Notes under the pieces: generated by a model
The model's database searches: none
Seen by the model: only the letters and a program-made list of their open reading frames with translations
What the model was told of the DNA's origin: nothing
In this document: piece after piece, positions 1 through 5,539 of the stretch
How the letters are laid out: each line of letters begins with the position of its first letter
How positions within the stretch are numbered: position 1 is the first letter of the stretch
Assembly: GCA_028693975.1 (NCBI GenBank)
Contig: JAQUUF010000047.1
Coordinates: 1 to 7,980 of the forward strand
Direction of reading: 5' to 3'
DNA length: 7,980 nucleotides
Source: Acidaminococcaceae bacterium
Lineage (GTDB): Bacteria; Bacillota; Negativicutes; Acidaminococcales; Acidaminococcaceae
Translations under genes and position numbers: made by a program

Positions 1-3
1 TGC

Positions 4-30
4 CCGTCCCATTGAGGGGGCGGTTTTTTT
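4..30 (+). terminator. Terminator hairpin of the thrS leader, probably the 3' end of a T-box
   Basis: A 7-bp GC-rich stem (4-10 with 17-23, one G-T wobble) with a 6-base loop is followed directly by seven T residues, and thrS starts 28 bases later. T-box leaders of Firmicute aminoacyl-tRNA synthetase genes end in just this kind of CGTCCC-type hairpin, which is read through when uncharged tRNA binds. The specifier loop and antiterminator lie before the window, so the T-box identity and its threonine specificity are inferred from position and the hairpin only. Confidence 0.7.
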
Positions 31-58
31 ATGCCCCAAAAGAGAGGAGATTAATATA

Positions 59-1969
59 ATGGCAAATGTAACAGTAACATTGCAAGATGGTAGCAGCAAG
101 GAATTTGAGCAGGGTCTTACTCTGCTGCAAGTAGCCAAAAATTTGAATCAAAAATTAGGTAAGACAGCACTATTGGCTGTAGTTGATGGTGTTAATAAAG
201 ATTTGACCGATACCTTGGACCATGATGCCAAGGTAGAGTTTGTTACTCCAGACACTAAGGAAGGTCTGCACGCTATTCGTCATACAGCGTCTCATGTGAT
301 GGCTCAGGCTATTCAACATCTGTTCCCGGATGTTAAATTCGCTATTGGACCTGCTATTGATAATGGCTTCTATTATGATTTGGACAGTGAGCATGTTTTC
401 ACTCCCGAAGATTTGCAGGCTATTGAGAAAGAAATGCACAAGATTGTGAAGGCTAATATTCCTTTGGTGCGTAGTGAATTACCTCGAGCAGATGCTCTGA
501 AGAAATTCGCTGCCGAAGAGGAGAAATACAAAGTAGAACTGATCAATGACTTGCCCGAGGATGCTATCATCAGTACTTATAGCCAAGGCGATTTTACTGA
601 CTTGTGTGCTGGCCCTCATTGTCCTTCTACCGGTAGAGTAAAGGCTTTCAAATTGATGAGCATTGCCGGTGCCTACTGGCGTGGCAGCGAGAAAAACAAG
701 ATGCTGCAACGTATCTACGGTACGGCCTTTGCCAGCAAAGAAGAACTGGATGCGTATCTTCACATGATGGAAGAAGCAGCTAAGCGCGACCATCGTAAAT
801 TAGGCAAAGAATTGGGCATCTTTATGCTGAGCGACTACGGCCCTGGCTTCCCCTTCTTCCTGCCCAATGGTATGATTCTGCGCAACCAATTAATAGAATA
901 CTGGCGCGAAGTGCACAAGCGCTATGGCTATACCGAGATTAAGACGCCCATGATTCTTAATAGACAGCTCTGGGAGACTTCCGGTCACTGGGACCACTAC
1001 AAGGAAAACATGTACTTCACCAAGATTGACGATGAAGACTACGCTATCAAACCGATGAACTGCCCCGGTGGTATGCTGGTTTATGCTAGCCAACCTCATT
1101 CTTATCGTGAATTGCCTATTCGTTGCGGTGAATTAGGCTTGGTGCATCGTCATGAATTGTCTGGCGCTCTCCATGGTTTGTTCCGTGTACGCTGCTTTAC
1201 TCAAGATGATGCTCATATCTTTATGATGCCCAGCCAGATTAAGGATGTTATTCAAGAGACTATTCGTCTGTTTGATGAAGTCTATGCCACTTTTGGCTTG
1301 AAATACCATGCAGAATTGTCCACTAGACCAGAGGATTCCATGGGTAGTGCTGAGACTTGGGAAACTACCACCAATGACTTGAAGGAAGCTATGGATGATT
1401 TTGGCTTGAAATATGTTATTAATGAAGGCGACGGTGCTTTCTATGGTCCTAAAATTGACTTCCATCTACAAGACTCCATCGGTCGTACTTGGCAGTGCGG
1501 CACTATCCAGCTAGATATGCTCCTGCCGGAGAAATTTGATTTGACCTATACCGGTGAGGACGGACAGAAACATCGCCCCGTCATGGTTCACCGCGTAGTA
1601 TACGGCTCTATTGAGCGCTTTATCGGCATCTTGATTGAGAACTATGCGGGCAACTTCCCAGCTTGGTTAGCACCCCAACAAGTTACGGTAATGTCTATTA
1701 CGGACAAATTCAATGGTTATGCTAAGCAAGTGTATGACGAGCTCTTCAACCAAGGCATTAGAGTCAAGCTAGATGATAGGAACGAAAAAATCGGCTACAA
1801 GATTCGTGAAGCTCAGGTCAAGAAGGTTCCTTATATGTTAGTGGTAGGCGAGAAGGAAGTGGCCAACAACGAAGTTGCAGTGCGCAGTCACAAAGACGGC
1901 GATCTAGGAGCGATGAAGTTGGCTGACTTTATTGCCAAACTGCAAAAAGAAATTAAAGATAAAGCTTAA
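59..1969 (+). CDS. thrS: Threonyl-tRNA synthetase
   Basis: Cytoplasmic class II synthetase that charges tRNA-Thr with threonine using ATP. The 636-residue length is normal for a full bacterial ThrRS. Domains in order: N-terminal TGS domain (about 1-62); the editing domain that hydrolyses Ser-tRNA-Thr, with the HTASH signature (H75, H79) and DLCAGPH (C183, H187); the catalytic core (about 240-530) with the MNCPGG motif, motif 2 around RVRCFTQDDAHIF and motif 3 GSIERFIG; and an anticodon-binding domain (about 535-636). The catalytic zinc ligands are visible as C335, H386 and H511. The ATG is preceded by AGAGGAGA with 8-base spacing, and a terminator hairpin lies just upstream, suggesting transcriptional attenuation. 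No defect is seen. The next gene has its own promoter, so thrS is probably only loosely co-transcribed with the infC operon. Confidence 0.98.
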   Translation: MANVTVTLQDGSSKEFEQGLTLLQVAKNLNQKLGKTALLAVVDGVNKDLTDTLDHDAKVEFVTPDTKEGLHAIRHTASHVMAQAIQHLFPDVKFAIGPAIDNGFYYDLDSEHVFTPEDLQAIEKEMHKIVKANIPLVRSELPRADALKKFAAEEEKYKVELINDLPEDAIISTYSQGDFTDLCAGPHCPSTGRVKAFKLMSIAGAYWRGSEKNKMLQRIYGTAFASKEELDAYLHMMEEAAKRDHRKLGKELGIFMLSDYGPGFPFFLPNGMILRNQLIEYWREVHKRYGYTEIKTPMILNRQLWETSGHWDHYKENMYFTKIDDEDYAIKPMNCPGGMLVYASQPHSYRELPIRCGELGLVHRHELSGALHGLFRVRCFTQDDAHIFMMPSQIKDVIQETIRLFDEVYATFGLKYHAELSTRPEDSMGSAETWETTTNDLKEAMDDFGLKYVINEGDGAFYGPKIDFHLQDSIGRTWQCGTIQLDMLLPEKFDLTYTGEDGQKHRPVMVHRVVYGSIERFIGILIENYAGNFPAWLAPQQVTVMSITDKFNGYAKQVYDELFNQGIRVKLDDRNEKIGYKIREAQVKKVPYMLVVGEKEVANNEVAVRSHKDGDLGAMKLADFIAKLQKEIKDKA

Positions 1970-2022
1970 TACAGTACAGCTAAAGAAAACCCGAGGGAAA
2001 CAGTTCTTTTTGGCTTTTCCTC

Positions 2023-2051
2023 TTGACGGCTAGTGTATATTGTGGTAACAT
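2023..2051 (+). promoter_or_regulatory. Promoter of the infC-rpmI-rplT operon
   Basis: A sigma-70/SigA-type promoter: -35 TTGACG (2023-2028), 17-base spacer, -10 TAACAT (2046-2051), with a TGn extended -10 element at 2043-2045. Transcription would start near 2058, leaving a leader of roughly 125 bases before infC. It lies in the gap after thrS, which gives the ribosomal operon an independent start. Confidence 0.8.
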
Positions 2052-2057
2052 ATTCCA

Positions 2058-2168
2058 GTAACGAAGTAGAAGCCATCCGCTTCTCACCTTGCGGCACAGC
2101 TCGACAGGGTCAGTGATATTGCTTATTACTAACGGGTGGAACTTTGTTTCTACCCGTTTTATTATTAT
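2058..2168 (+). promoter_or_regulatory. Structured infC operon leader, candidate L20-responsive attenuator
   Basis: The predicted transcript start and infC are separated by a leader with three consecutive hairpins: AGAAGC/GCTTCT (2068-2073 with 2079-2084), AGTGATA/TATTACT (2112-2118 with 2124-2130, one wobble), and a terminator (2132-2157). In Bacillus subtilis the infC-rpmI-rplT operon is controlled by L20 binding its leader and promoting premature termination; the Rfam family is the L20 leader. Position, operon content and the terminator fit that, but I did not match the L20-binding consensus base by base. Segment 2081-2089 can pair partly with the terminator's 5' arm and also with the infC ribosome site, a possible switching strand. 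Confidence 0.6.
2132..2168 (+). terminator. Attenuator terminator upstream of infC
   Basis: A 10-bp stem (2132-2141 with 2148-2157, one G-T wobble) with a 6-base loop is followed by a T-rich tract (2157-2160 then TTATTAT). It sits downstream of the operon promoter and only a few bases before the infC ribosome site, so it would act as a conditional terminator inside the leader, not as the end of thrS. Confidence 0.75.
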
Positions 2169-2170
2169 GT

Positions 2171-2187
2171 GGAGGTGAATTGTCATA
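2171..2187 (+). promoter_or_regulatory. infC ribosome binding site with a non-ATG start (ATA)
   Basis: A strong GGAGGTGA site (2171-2178) is followed in the infC frame by ATT (2179), GTC, ATA (2185), four sense codons, then TTG (2200). An in-frame TGA at 2176-2178 blocks any start further upstream. From GGAGG the spacing is 3 bases to ATT, 9 to ATA and 24 to TTG, so ATA is the only well-placed codon. Non-canonical starts are an established feature of infC (AUU in E. coli) and allow IF3 to repress its own translation. Confidence 0.7.
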
Positions 2188-2703
2188 GCGAAAGATGACT
2201 TGCGTATCAATGAAGAAATCCGGGCACGTGAAGTACGTGTAACGGCAGAAGATGGTGGGCAATTAGGTATTATGGCTGTAACGGAGGCCGTAGCTCTAGC
2301 CTACGAAAAACATCTAGATTTGGTAGAGATTGCTCCAACCGCGAAACCGCCTGTTTGTCGCATCATGGATTACGGCAAGTATCGTTACGAGCAACAAAAA
2401 CGTGATAAAGAAGCTCGTAAACGCCAAAAGACATTTGATGTTAAGGAAGTTAAGCTTCGCCCTGGCATTGAGCAACATGACTTTGAAGTTAAGAGCAAAA
2501 ATGCTATCCGTTTCTTGCAAGATGGTGACAAAGTAAAAGTTACTATCATGTTTAGAGGACGTGAACTCAGCCATCCTGAGCTGGGAGAGGTTTTATTAAC
2601 TAAAATGGCGCAGAATCTACAAGATATTTGTGTAGTGGAACGCGCACCCAAACTTGAGGGCAAGAACATGATTATGATTATTGCACCCAAGAACGTTAAA
2701 TAA
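2185..2703 (+). CDS. infC: Translation initiation factor IF-3
   Basis: IF-3 binds the 30S subunit, prevents premature joining of 50S and checks the start codon and initiator tRNA. From the ATA start the protein has 172 residues, a usual length. The N-terminal domain opens with AKDDLRINEEIRAREVRV, a typical IF3 opening, and carries the signature CRIMDYGKYRYEQ near residues 54-66; a lysine/arginine-rich linker helix follows, then the C-terminal 30S-binding domain with VKLRPGIEQHDF and the conserved MFRGRELSHPELG. Starting at TTG 2200 would remove the five residues before LRINEE and leave the ribosome site too far away. It is first in an operon with L35 and L20. Regulation is probably double: attenuation in the leader, and IF3 discrimination against its own non-ATG start. 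Confidence 0.96.
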   Translation: MAKDDLRINEEIRAREVRVTAEDGGQLGIMAVTEAVALAYEKHLDLVEIAPTAKPPVCRIMDYGKYRYEQQKRDKEARKRQKTFDVKEVKLRPGIEQHDFEVKSKNAIRFLQDGDKVKVTIMFRGRELSHPELGEVLLTKMAQNLQDICVVERAPKLEGKNMIMIIAPKNVK

Positions 2704-2720
2704 TAAGGAGGATTATTCCA

Positions 2721-2918
2721 ATGCCAAAGATGAAAACACGCAGAAGTGCAGCTAAACGTTTTAAGGTAACCGGTACTGGTGAATTTAAACGTGGTAAGGC
2801 TTTTAGAAGTCATATTTTGGAACACAAATCTCCGGCTCGTAAGAGAAACTTGCGCAAAGCCGCTTTGGTTCACAAGACTGATCATGAACGCGTAGCAAAA
2901 ATGCTGCCGTACGCATAA
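2721..2918 (+). CDS. rpmI: 50S ribosomal protein L35
   Basis: Small basic protein of the large ribosomal subunit. It has the full usual length of 65 residues and the family pattern: PKMKTRRSAAKRFKVTGTG at the N-terminus, a central HILEHKSPARKRNLRK block, and a short C-terminal tail ending MLPYA. The ATG follows an AAGGAGG ribosome site (2705-2711) with 9-base spacing, and the gap after infC is only 17 bases, so the two are translated from one message. Position between infC and rplT is the standard bacterial order. Confidence 0.98.
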   Translation: MPKMKTRRSAAKRFKVTGTGEFKRGKAFRSHILEHKSPARKRNLRKAALVHKTDHERVAKMLPYA

Positions 2919-2936
2919 CAAAAGGAGGAAATAACC

Positions 2937-3290
2937 ATGGCAAGAATTAAAGTGGGCGTAACCGCTCATAGACGTCATAAACACATTCTTAAATTAGCAA
3001 AAGGTTATCGTGGCAGCAAAAGCAAGCTGTTCAGAAAGGCCAACGAGACGGTAATGAAGGGCTTGTTCTACGCTCGTCGTGACCGTCGTGCTAAGAAACG
3101 CGAATTCCGTAAGCTTTGGATTGCTCGTATCAATGCAGCAACTCGTGCTAACGGTATGAGCTACAGCCGCTTCATCTGTGGCTTGACCAAGGCTGGTATC
3201 GAATTAGACCGTAAGGTATTGTCTGATATCGCTATTAACGATGCAGCAGCATTCACCAAATTGGTAGAAACTGCTAAAGCTGCATTATAA
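2937..3290 (+). CDS. rplT: 50S ribosomal protein L20
   Basis: Early-assembling 23S rRNA-binding protein, needed for 50S assembly; in E. coli and B. subtilis it also represses its own operon by binding leader RNA. The 117 residues are the normal length. The long basic N-terminal extension (HRRHKHILKLAKGYRGSKS) and the family core FRKLWIARINAATR, about residues 57-71, are intact, as is the globular C-terminal half (GLTKAGIELDRKVLSDIA). The gap after rpmI is 18 bases with an AAAGGAGG site (2921-2928). An intrinsic terminator follows at once, so rplT is the last gene of the operon. L20 is the likely effector of the leader at 2058-2168. Confidence 0.98.
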   Translation: MARIKVGVTAHRRHKHILKLAKGYRGSKSKLFRKANETVMKGLFYARRDRRAKKREFRKLWIARINAATRANGMSYSRFICGLTKAGIELDRKVLSDIAINDAAAFTKLVETAKAAL

Positions 3291-3301
3291 TCTTTACTCT
3301 G

Positions 3302-3329
3302 AAGGGTCCGCTGAGGCGGGCCTTTTTTT
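3302..3329 (+). terminator. Intrinsic terminator of the infC-rpmI-rplT operon
   Basis: A 10-bp stem, 3302-3311 with 3316-3325 (two G-T wobbles), and a TGAG tetraloop merge into a run of seven T residues ending at 3329. It begins 11 bases after the rplT stop codon. Confidence 0.9.
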
Positions 3330-3336
3330 GTACAAA

Positions 3337-3356
3337 TTTTTACAAAAAAGTAAAAA
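3337..3356. repeat. Inverted repeat upstream of the satP promoter
   Basis: TTTTTAC (3337-3343) and GTAAAAA (3350-3356) are perfect inverted arms separated by six A residues, ending five bases before the -35 hexamer. It may be an UP-element-like A/T tract or a regulator site. The A/T richness makes chance symmetry quite possible. Confidence 0.4.
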
Positions 3357-3361
3357 AGTAG

Positions 3362-3391
3362 TTGACGAGATATGGTACTTTCCTTTAGAAT
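3362..3391 (+). promoter_or_regulatory. Promoter of the satP-like gene
   Basis: -35 TTGACG (3362-3367), 18-base spacer, -10 TAGAAT (3386-3391, five of six consensus bases). Transcription would start near 3398, about 50 bases before the gene. The A/T-rich block upstream could strengthen it. The operon terminator before it shows that the permease gene is a separate unit. Confidence 0.7.
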
Positions 3392-3406
3392 TTATATATA
3401 AGTATA

Positions 3407-3420
3407 TTAATTATAATTAA
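3407..3420. repeat. Perfect 14-base palindrome in the satP leader
   Basis: TTAATTATAATTAA is a perfect palindrome lying about ten bases downstream of the predicted transcript start and about 20 bases before the ribosome site. Position fits an operator, but the whole stretch is almost pure A/T, so it may be fortuitous. Confidence 0.35.
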
Positions 3421-3450
3421 AATACTGCTATTATGACGAGGAGGAATCGT

Positions 3451-4074
3451 ATGAGTAATCAAACAGGTAGTCAGCACGTGCAAATCGCGGTGGCGGATCC
3501 CACCCCCTTGGGTCTATTTGGTCTGGCAATAGTGACTCTAGTAGCTTCCATGCAAAAGTTAGGAATTGTTGAAGGTGTATCTTGGGTTATTCCTTGGGCT
3601 TTTGTGTGTGGTTCTTTTGCTCAGCTAGTGGCGGCATATTTTGATTTTTGCCACAAAAATATCTTCGGTGCTACAATTTTTGGTGCTTTTGGCTTTTTCT
3701 GGTCCGGTGTGGCCTTGAGTTGGATGATTAAAGCGGGTTGCTTTGGAGCAGGACTAGTAGCCGGTGTTGACCCCAAAGCCTTGGGTTTTGCTTTCCTAGG
3801 TTACTTCTTGTTTGCTTGCGTCGGTACGATTGCTGCTGCGGAAGCTAATAAATTCTTGTTTATTGATATGGTGTTTATTGATATTTTATTGTTAGGCTTG
3901 ACGCTGGACACTTTGGGTATTGGCGGACATTGGGCTCATTCCATGGCTGCCTATGCAGAGCTTGTGGTGGCTTTCTTATCGCTGTATGGTGCTAGTGCTG
4001 TTTTCTTGAATAATTTCTATGGCCGTGTCTTCTGGCCTTTGGGTAAGCCCCTAGGCATCTTCAAAAAAGGTTAA
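3451..4074 (+). CDS. satP: SatP/YaaH-family acetate/succinate permease (GPR1/FUN34/YaaH family)
   Basis: Inner-membrane carrier family that moves acetate, and in E. coli SatP also succinate, with protons. The 207-residue protein has six hydrophobic segments at about 17-36, 44-64, 71-93, 107-131, 136-154 and 163-187. The family signature near the first helix appears as DPTPLGLFGLA (16-26), with Asp where the common form has Asn (NPAPLGL); the third helix keeps the Phe-Trp pair (GFFWSG), and the C-terminus has the usual FYGRVFWPLGKPLG ending. I chose ATG 3451 because AGGAGG (3439-3444) lies 6 bases before it; an in-frame ATG at 3433 lies before that site and has none of its own. It is a single-gene unit with its own promoter and terminator. 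Uptake or export of short organic acids would suit a fermenting anaerobe; the real substrate is unknown. Confidence 0.88.
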   Translation: MSNQTGSQHVQIAVADPTPLGLFGLAIVTLVASMQKLGIVEGVSWVIPWAFVCGSFAQLVAAYFDFCHKNIFGATIFGAFGFFWSGVALSWMIKAGCFGAGLVAGVDPKALGFAFLGYFLFACVGTIAAAEANKFLFIDMVFIDILLLGLTLDTLGIGGHWAHSMAAYAELVVAFLSLYGASAVFLNNFYGRVFWPLGKPLGIFKKG

Positions 4075-4097
4075 AACAATTACATACTATACTCACC

Positions 4098-4129
4098 AAG
4101 ATGGTTCCTCACGGAGCCATCTTTTCTTT
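4098..4129 (+). terminator. Intrinsic terminator after the satP-like gene
   Basis: An 11-bp stem (4098-4108 with 4113-4123, one G-T wobble) with a TCAC tetraloop is followed by TTTTCTTT. It starts 23 bases after the permease stop codon. Confidence 0.9.
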
Positions 4130-4156
4130 ATATATAGGCTAGCCATATGTTATAAT
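4128..4156 (+). promoter_or_regulatory. Extended -10 promoter of the PucR-family gene
   Basis: A perfect TATAAT (4151-4156) is preceded by TGT (4148-4150), an extended -10 element. The -35 position 17 bases upstream holds only TTATAT (4128-4133), a poor match, and overlaps the tail of the preceding terminator. Transcription would start near 4163, about 40 bases before the gene. Confidence 0.65.
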
Positions 4157-4203
4157 AGTGGCAAGAATGATTGGCACGGTGACGCAAAAACGGAGGCGGG
4201 CAA

Positions 4204-5388
4204 ATGTCTATAACTTGTGAAGACCTACTGAGGTTACGTAATTTTCAAAAAATAAAATTAAGAGCAGGGCAAGAAGGATTGGGTGCTATGGTTACTTGGC
4301 CCTATGTGGGGCAAACAGCTAGTGTAGCTAATTGGGTGCATGGAGGCGAGCTGCTTTTTATTACGGGCGTATCGCATGCAGCGGCCGATTTGCGTAATAT
4401 CTTGCGCGAATGTGTGCAGAAAAAATTAGCCGGCTTGGTAGTGCTAGTTGGTAATGAATATATCCAAAAGATACCAGAGGATTTAATCCAAGAGGCGGAG
4501 GAGGCAGCTTTTCCTTTGTTTGAAATGCCTTGGGATGTCAAGCTCATTGACGTGACGCGGGAGATAACTGACAAAATAGTAGAGGAGCAGTTTACGCGTA
4601 AGTTGGCAGATAATTTTCTTAGCAAATTGTTGTTCTCTACTGAGGTGGATTATGATGCTTTGGCGGAGCAGGCGGTTATTAATGGCATCAATGTGCAGGA
4701 AAAAGTGGTTATGGCTGTTTTTAACTTACAACGCAATGCTAGTGGTGGCGGAGTAGAAAATATTGCGGATAACAGCTTGGAGGAGAAATTACAGCAGACT
4801 TTGCAGCGCTTATGTCGGGATAAGGGGTTGAATCCCTTGACTTTTGTCTATGGCAATCATGTGCTTTGTCTGCTCTCAGCTACTTCTGTAGAGGCATGTC
4901 GCCAACAGGAGCGTTATTTGCGGGTGGTACATTCTTTACTACGCCAAATCTTCACTGAGGCCGATTGCTATTTGGGCATTGGGCGAGTGTATACAGGTTT
5001 GCGTTACGTGCGCTACAGCTACGAGGAGGCCAAAAAAGCCTTGGAGCTCTGTAAGAAGATGCGGCAAGCAGAGCAGGTTGCTCATTACGAAGAATTGGGT
5101 GTCTATCGTTTGCTGCTGAAGATTGAGGATAGAGAGGAAATTCGTCAGTTCTATCACTATAATCTGGACCCCTTGCTGAGCTATGATGCCAAGAACAATA
5201 CGGCATTGACAGATACGTTGCGAGCTTTTTTGCTGGCCAATGGTAATTTGGCTAAGACGGCACAGAATTTGTTTATCCATCGCAATACTTTGGTGTATCG
5301 CATTAATCAAATCCAAGAATTGTTGGATAAAGATATTGAGTCTGCGGTAGTGCGTCTAGATCTATTTAATAGTTTGCTAGCCAAGTAA
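4204..5388 (+). CDS. PucR-family transcriptional regulator
   Basis: Cytoplasmic DNA-binding regulator. Layout of the 394 residues fits the family: an N-terminal PucR sensory domain (about 8-125, with the WVHGGELLFITG block typical of the family), a central GGDEF-like CdaR domain (about 135-285, including YLGIGRVYTGLRYVRYSYEEA), and a C-terminal helix-turn-helix (about 335-390) with NLAKTAQNLFIHRNTLVYRI. The ATG has GGAGG (4192-4196) 7 bases upstream. Members control purine, allantoin, sugar-acid or amine catabolism, usually as activators responding to a pathway compound. It is transcribed alone, between a permease and a convergent block of amidohydrolase genes, so its targets could be either; regulation of the creatininase/CodA-like genes would match the family's nitrogen-compound theme, but this is inference. 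No specific regulator name can be given. Confidence 0.9.
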   Translation: MSITCEDLLRLRNFQKIKLRAGQEGLGAMVTWPYVGQTASVANWVHGGELLFITGVSHAAADLRNILRECVQKKLAGLVVLVGNEYIQKIPEDLIQEAEEAAFPLFEMPWDVKLIDVTREITDKIVEEQFTRKLADNFLSKLLFSTEVDYDALAEQAVINGINVQEKVVMAVFNLQRNASGGGVENIADNSLEEKLQQTLQRLCRDKGLNPLTFVYGNHVLCLLSATSVEACRQQERYLRVVHSLLRQIFTEADCYLGIGRVYTGLRYVRYSYEEAKKALELCKKMRQAEQVAHYEELGVYRLLLKIEDREEIRQFYHYNLDPLLSYDAKNNTALTDTLRAFLLANGNLAKTAQNLFIHRNTLVYRINQIQELLDKDIESAVVRLDLFNSLLAK

Positions 5389-5404
5389 TATTTGGGCGAA
5401 TGAC

Positions 5405-5443
5405 AAAAGACCTGTTGTCCCACAATGGAACGACAGGTCTTTT
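5405..5443. terminator. Probably bidirectional terminator between convergent genes
   Basis: AAAAGACCTGT (5405-5415) pairs perfectly with ACAGGTCTTTT (5433-5443), and the stem continues inward with a few more pairs around a small loop. The arm ends give an A run on one side and a T run on the other, so it can end transcription of the PucR gene (plus) and also of the convergent EamA gene (minus). Confidence 0.85.
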
Positions 5444-5478
5444 AGCTTCGTTATCCAATAAAAATCTCTAAGGAGGAG

Positions 5479-5509
5479 AGCCTAGGAAGTTGTCCAAGCT
5501 TCTTAGGCT
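5479..5509. repeat. Second stem-loop in the convergent intergenic region
   Basis: AGCCTAGGAAG (5479-5489) pairs with CTTCTTAGGCT (5499-5509) over 11 bp with one G-T wobble and a 9-base loop. Neither strand has a T run right after it, so it is not a classical terminator. It lies 30 bases past the EamA stop codon on the minus strand and could protect that transcript's 3' end; on the plus strand the PucR terminator precedes it. Confidence 0.6.
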
Positions 5510-5539
5510 TGAGGTAGGTAAGATAATCTAAGGTATTGC

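Noticed and set aside
1982..2010. Weak AAAGAA/TTCTTT hairpin with T-rich tail as a thrS terminator
   Set aside because: The stem is short and A/T-only with a large loop, giving little stability; not enough to call a terminator.
2200..2202. TTG as the infC start
   Set aside because: It lies 24 bases after GGAGG, too far for initiation, and would drop the conserved residues before LRINEE.
2385..2984. 199-codon open frame on the minus strand across infC, rpmI and the start of rplT
   Set aside because: It lies opposite three conserved translation genes, has no ribosome site or recognisable protein pattern, and its openness follows from the codon use of the real genes.
3433..3435. ATG 18 bases upstream as the satP start
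   Set aside because: It precedes the only strong ribosome site (3439-3444), which would then lie inside the gene; the extra residues TRRNR are an artefact of reading through that site.
5490..5531. Tiny TTG-started open frame after the purine-rich AAGGAGG stretch in the convergent gap
   Set aside because: Only about 13 codons, inside a stem-loop and downstream of a strong terminator, so unlikely to be transcribed or translated.
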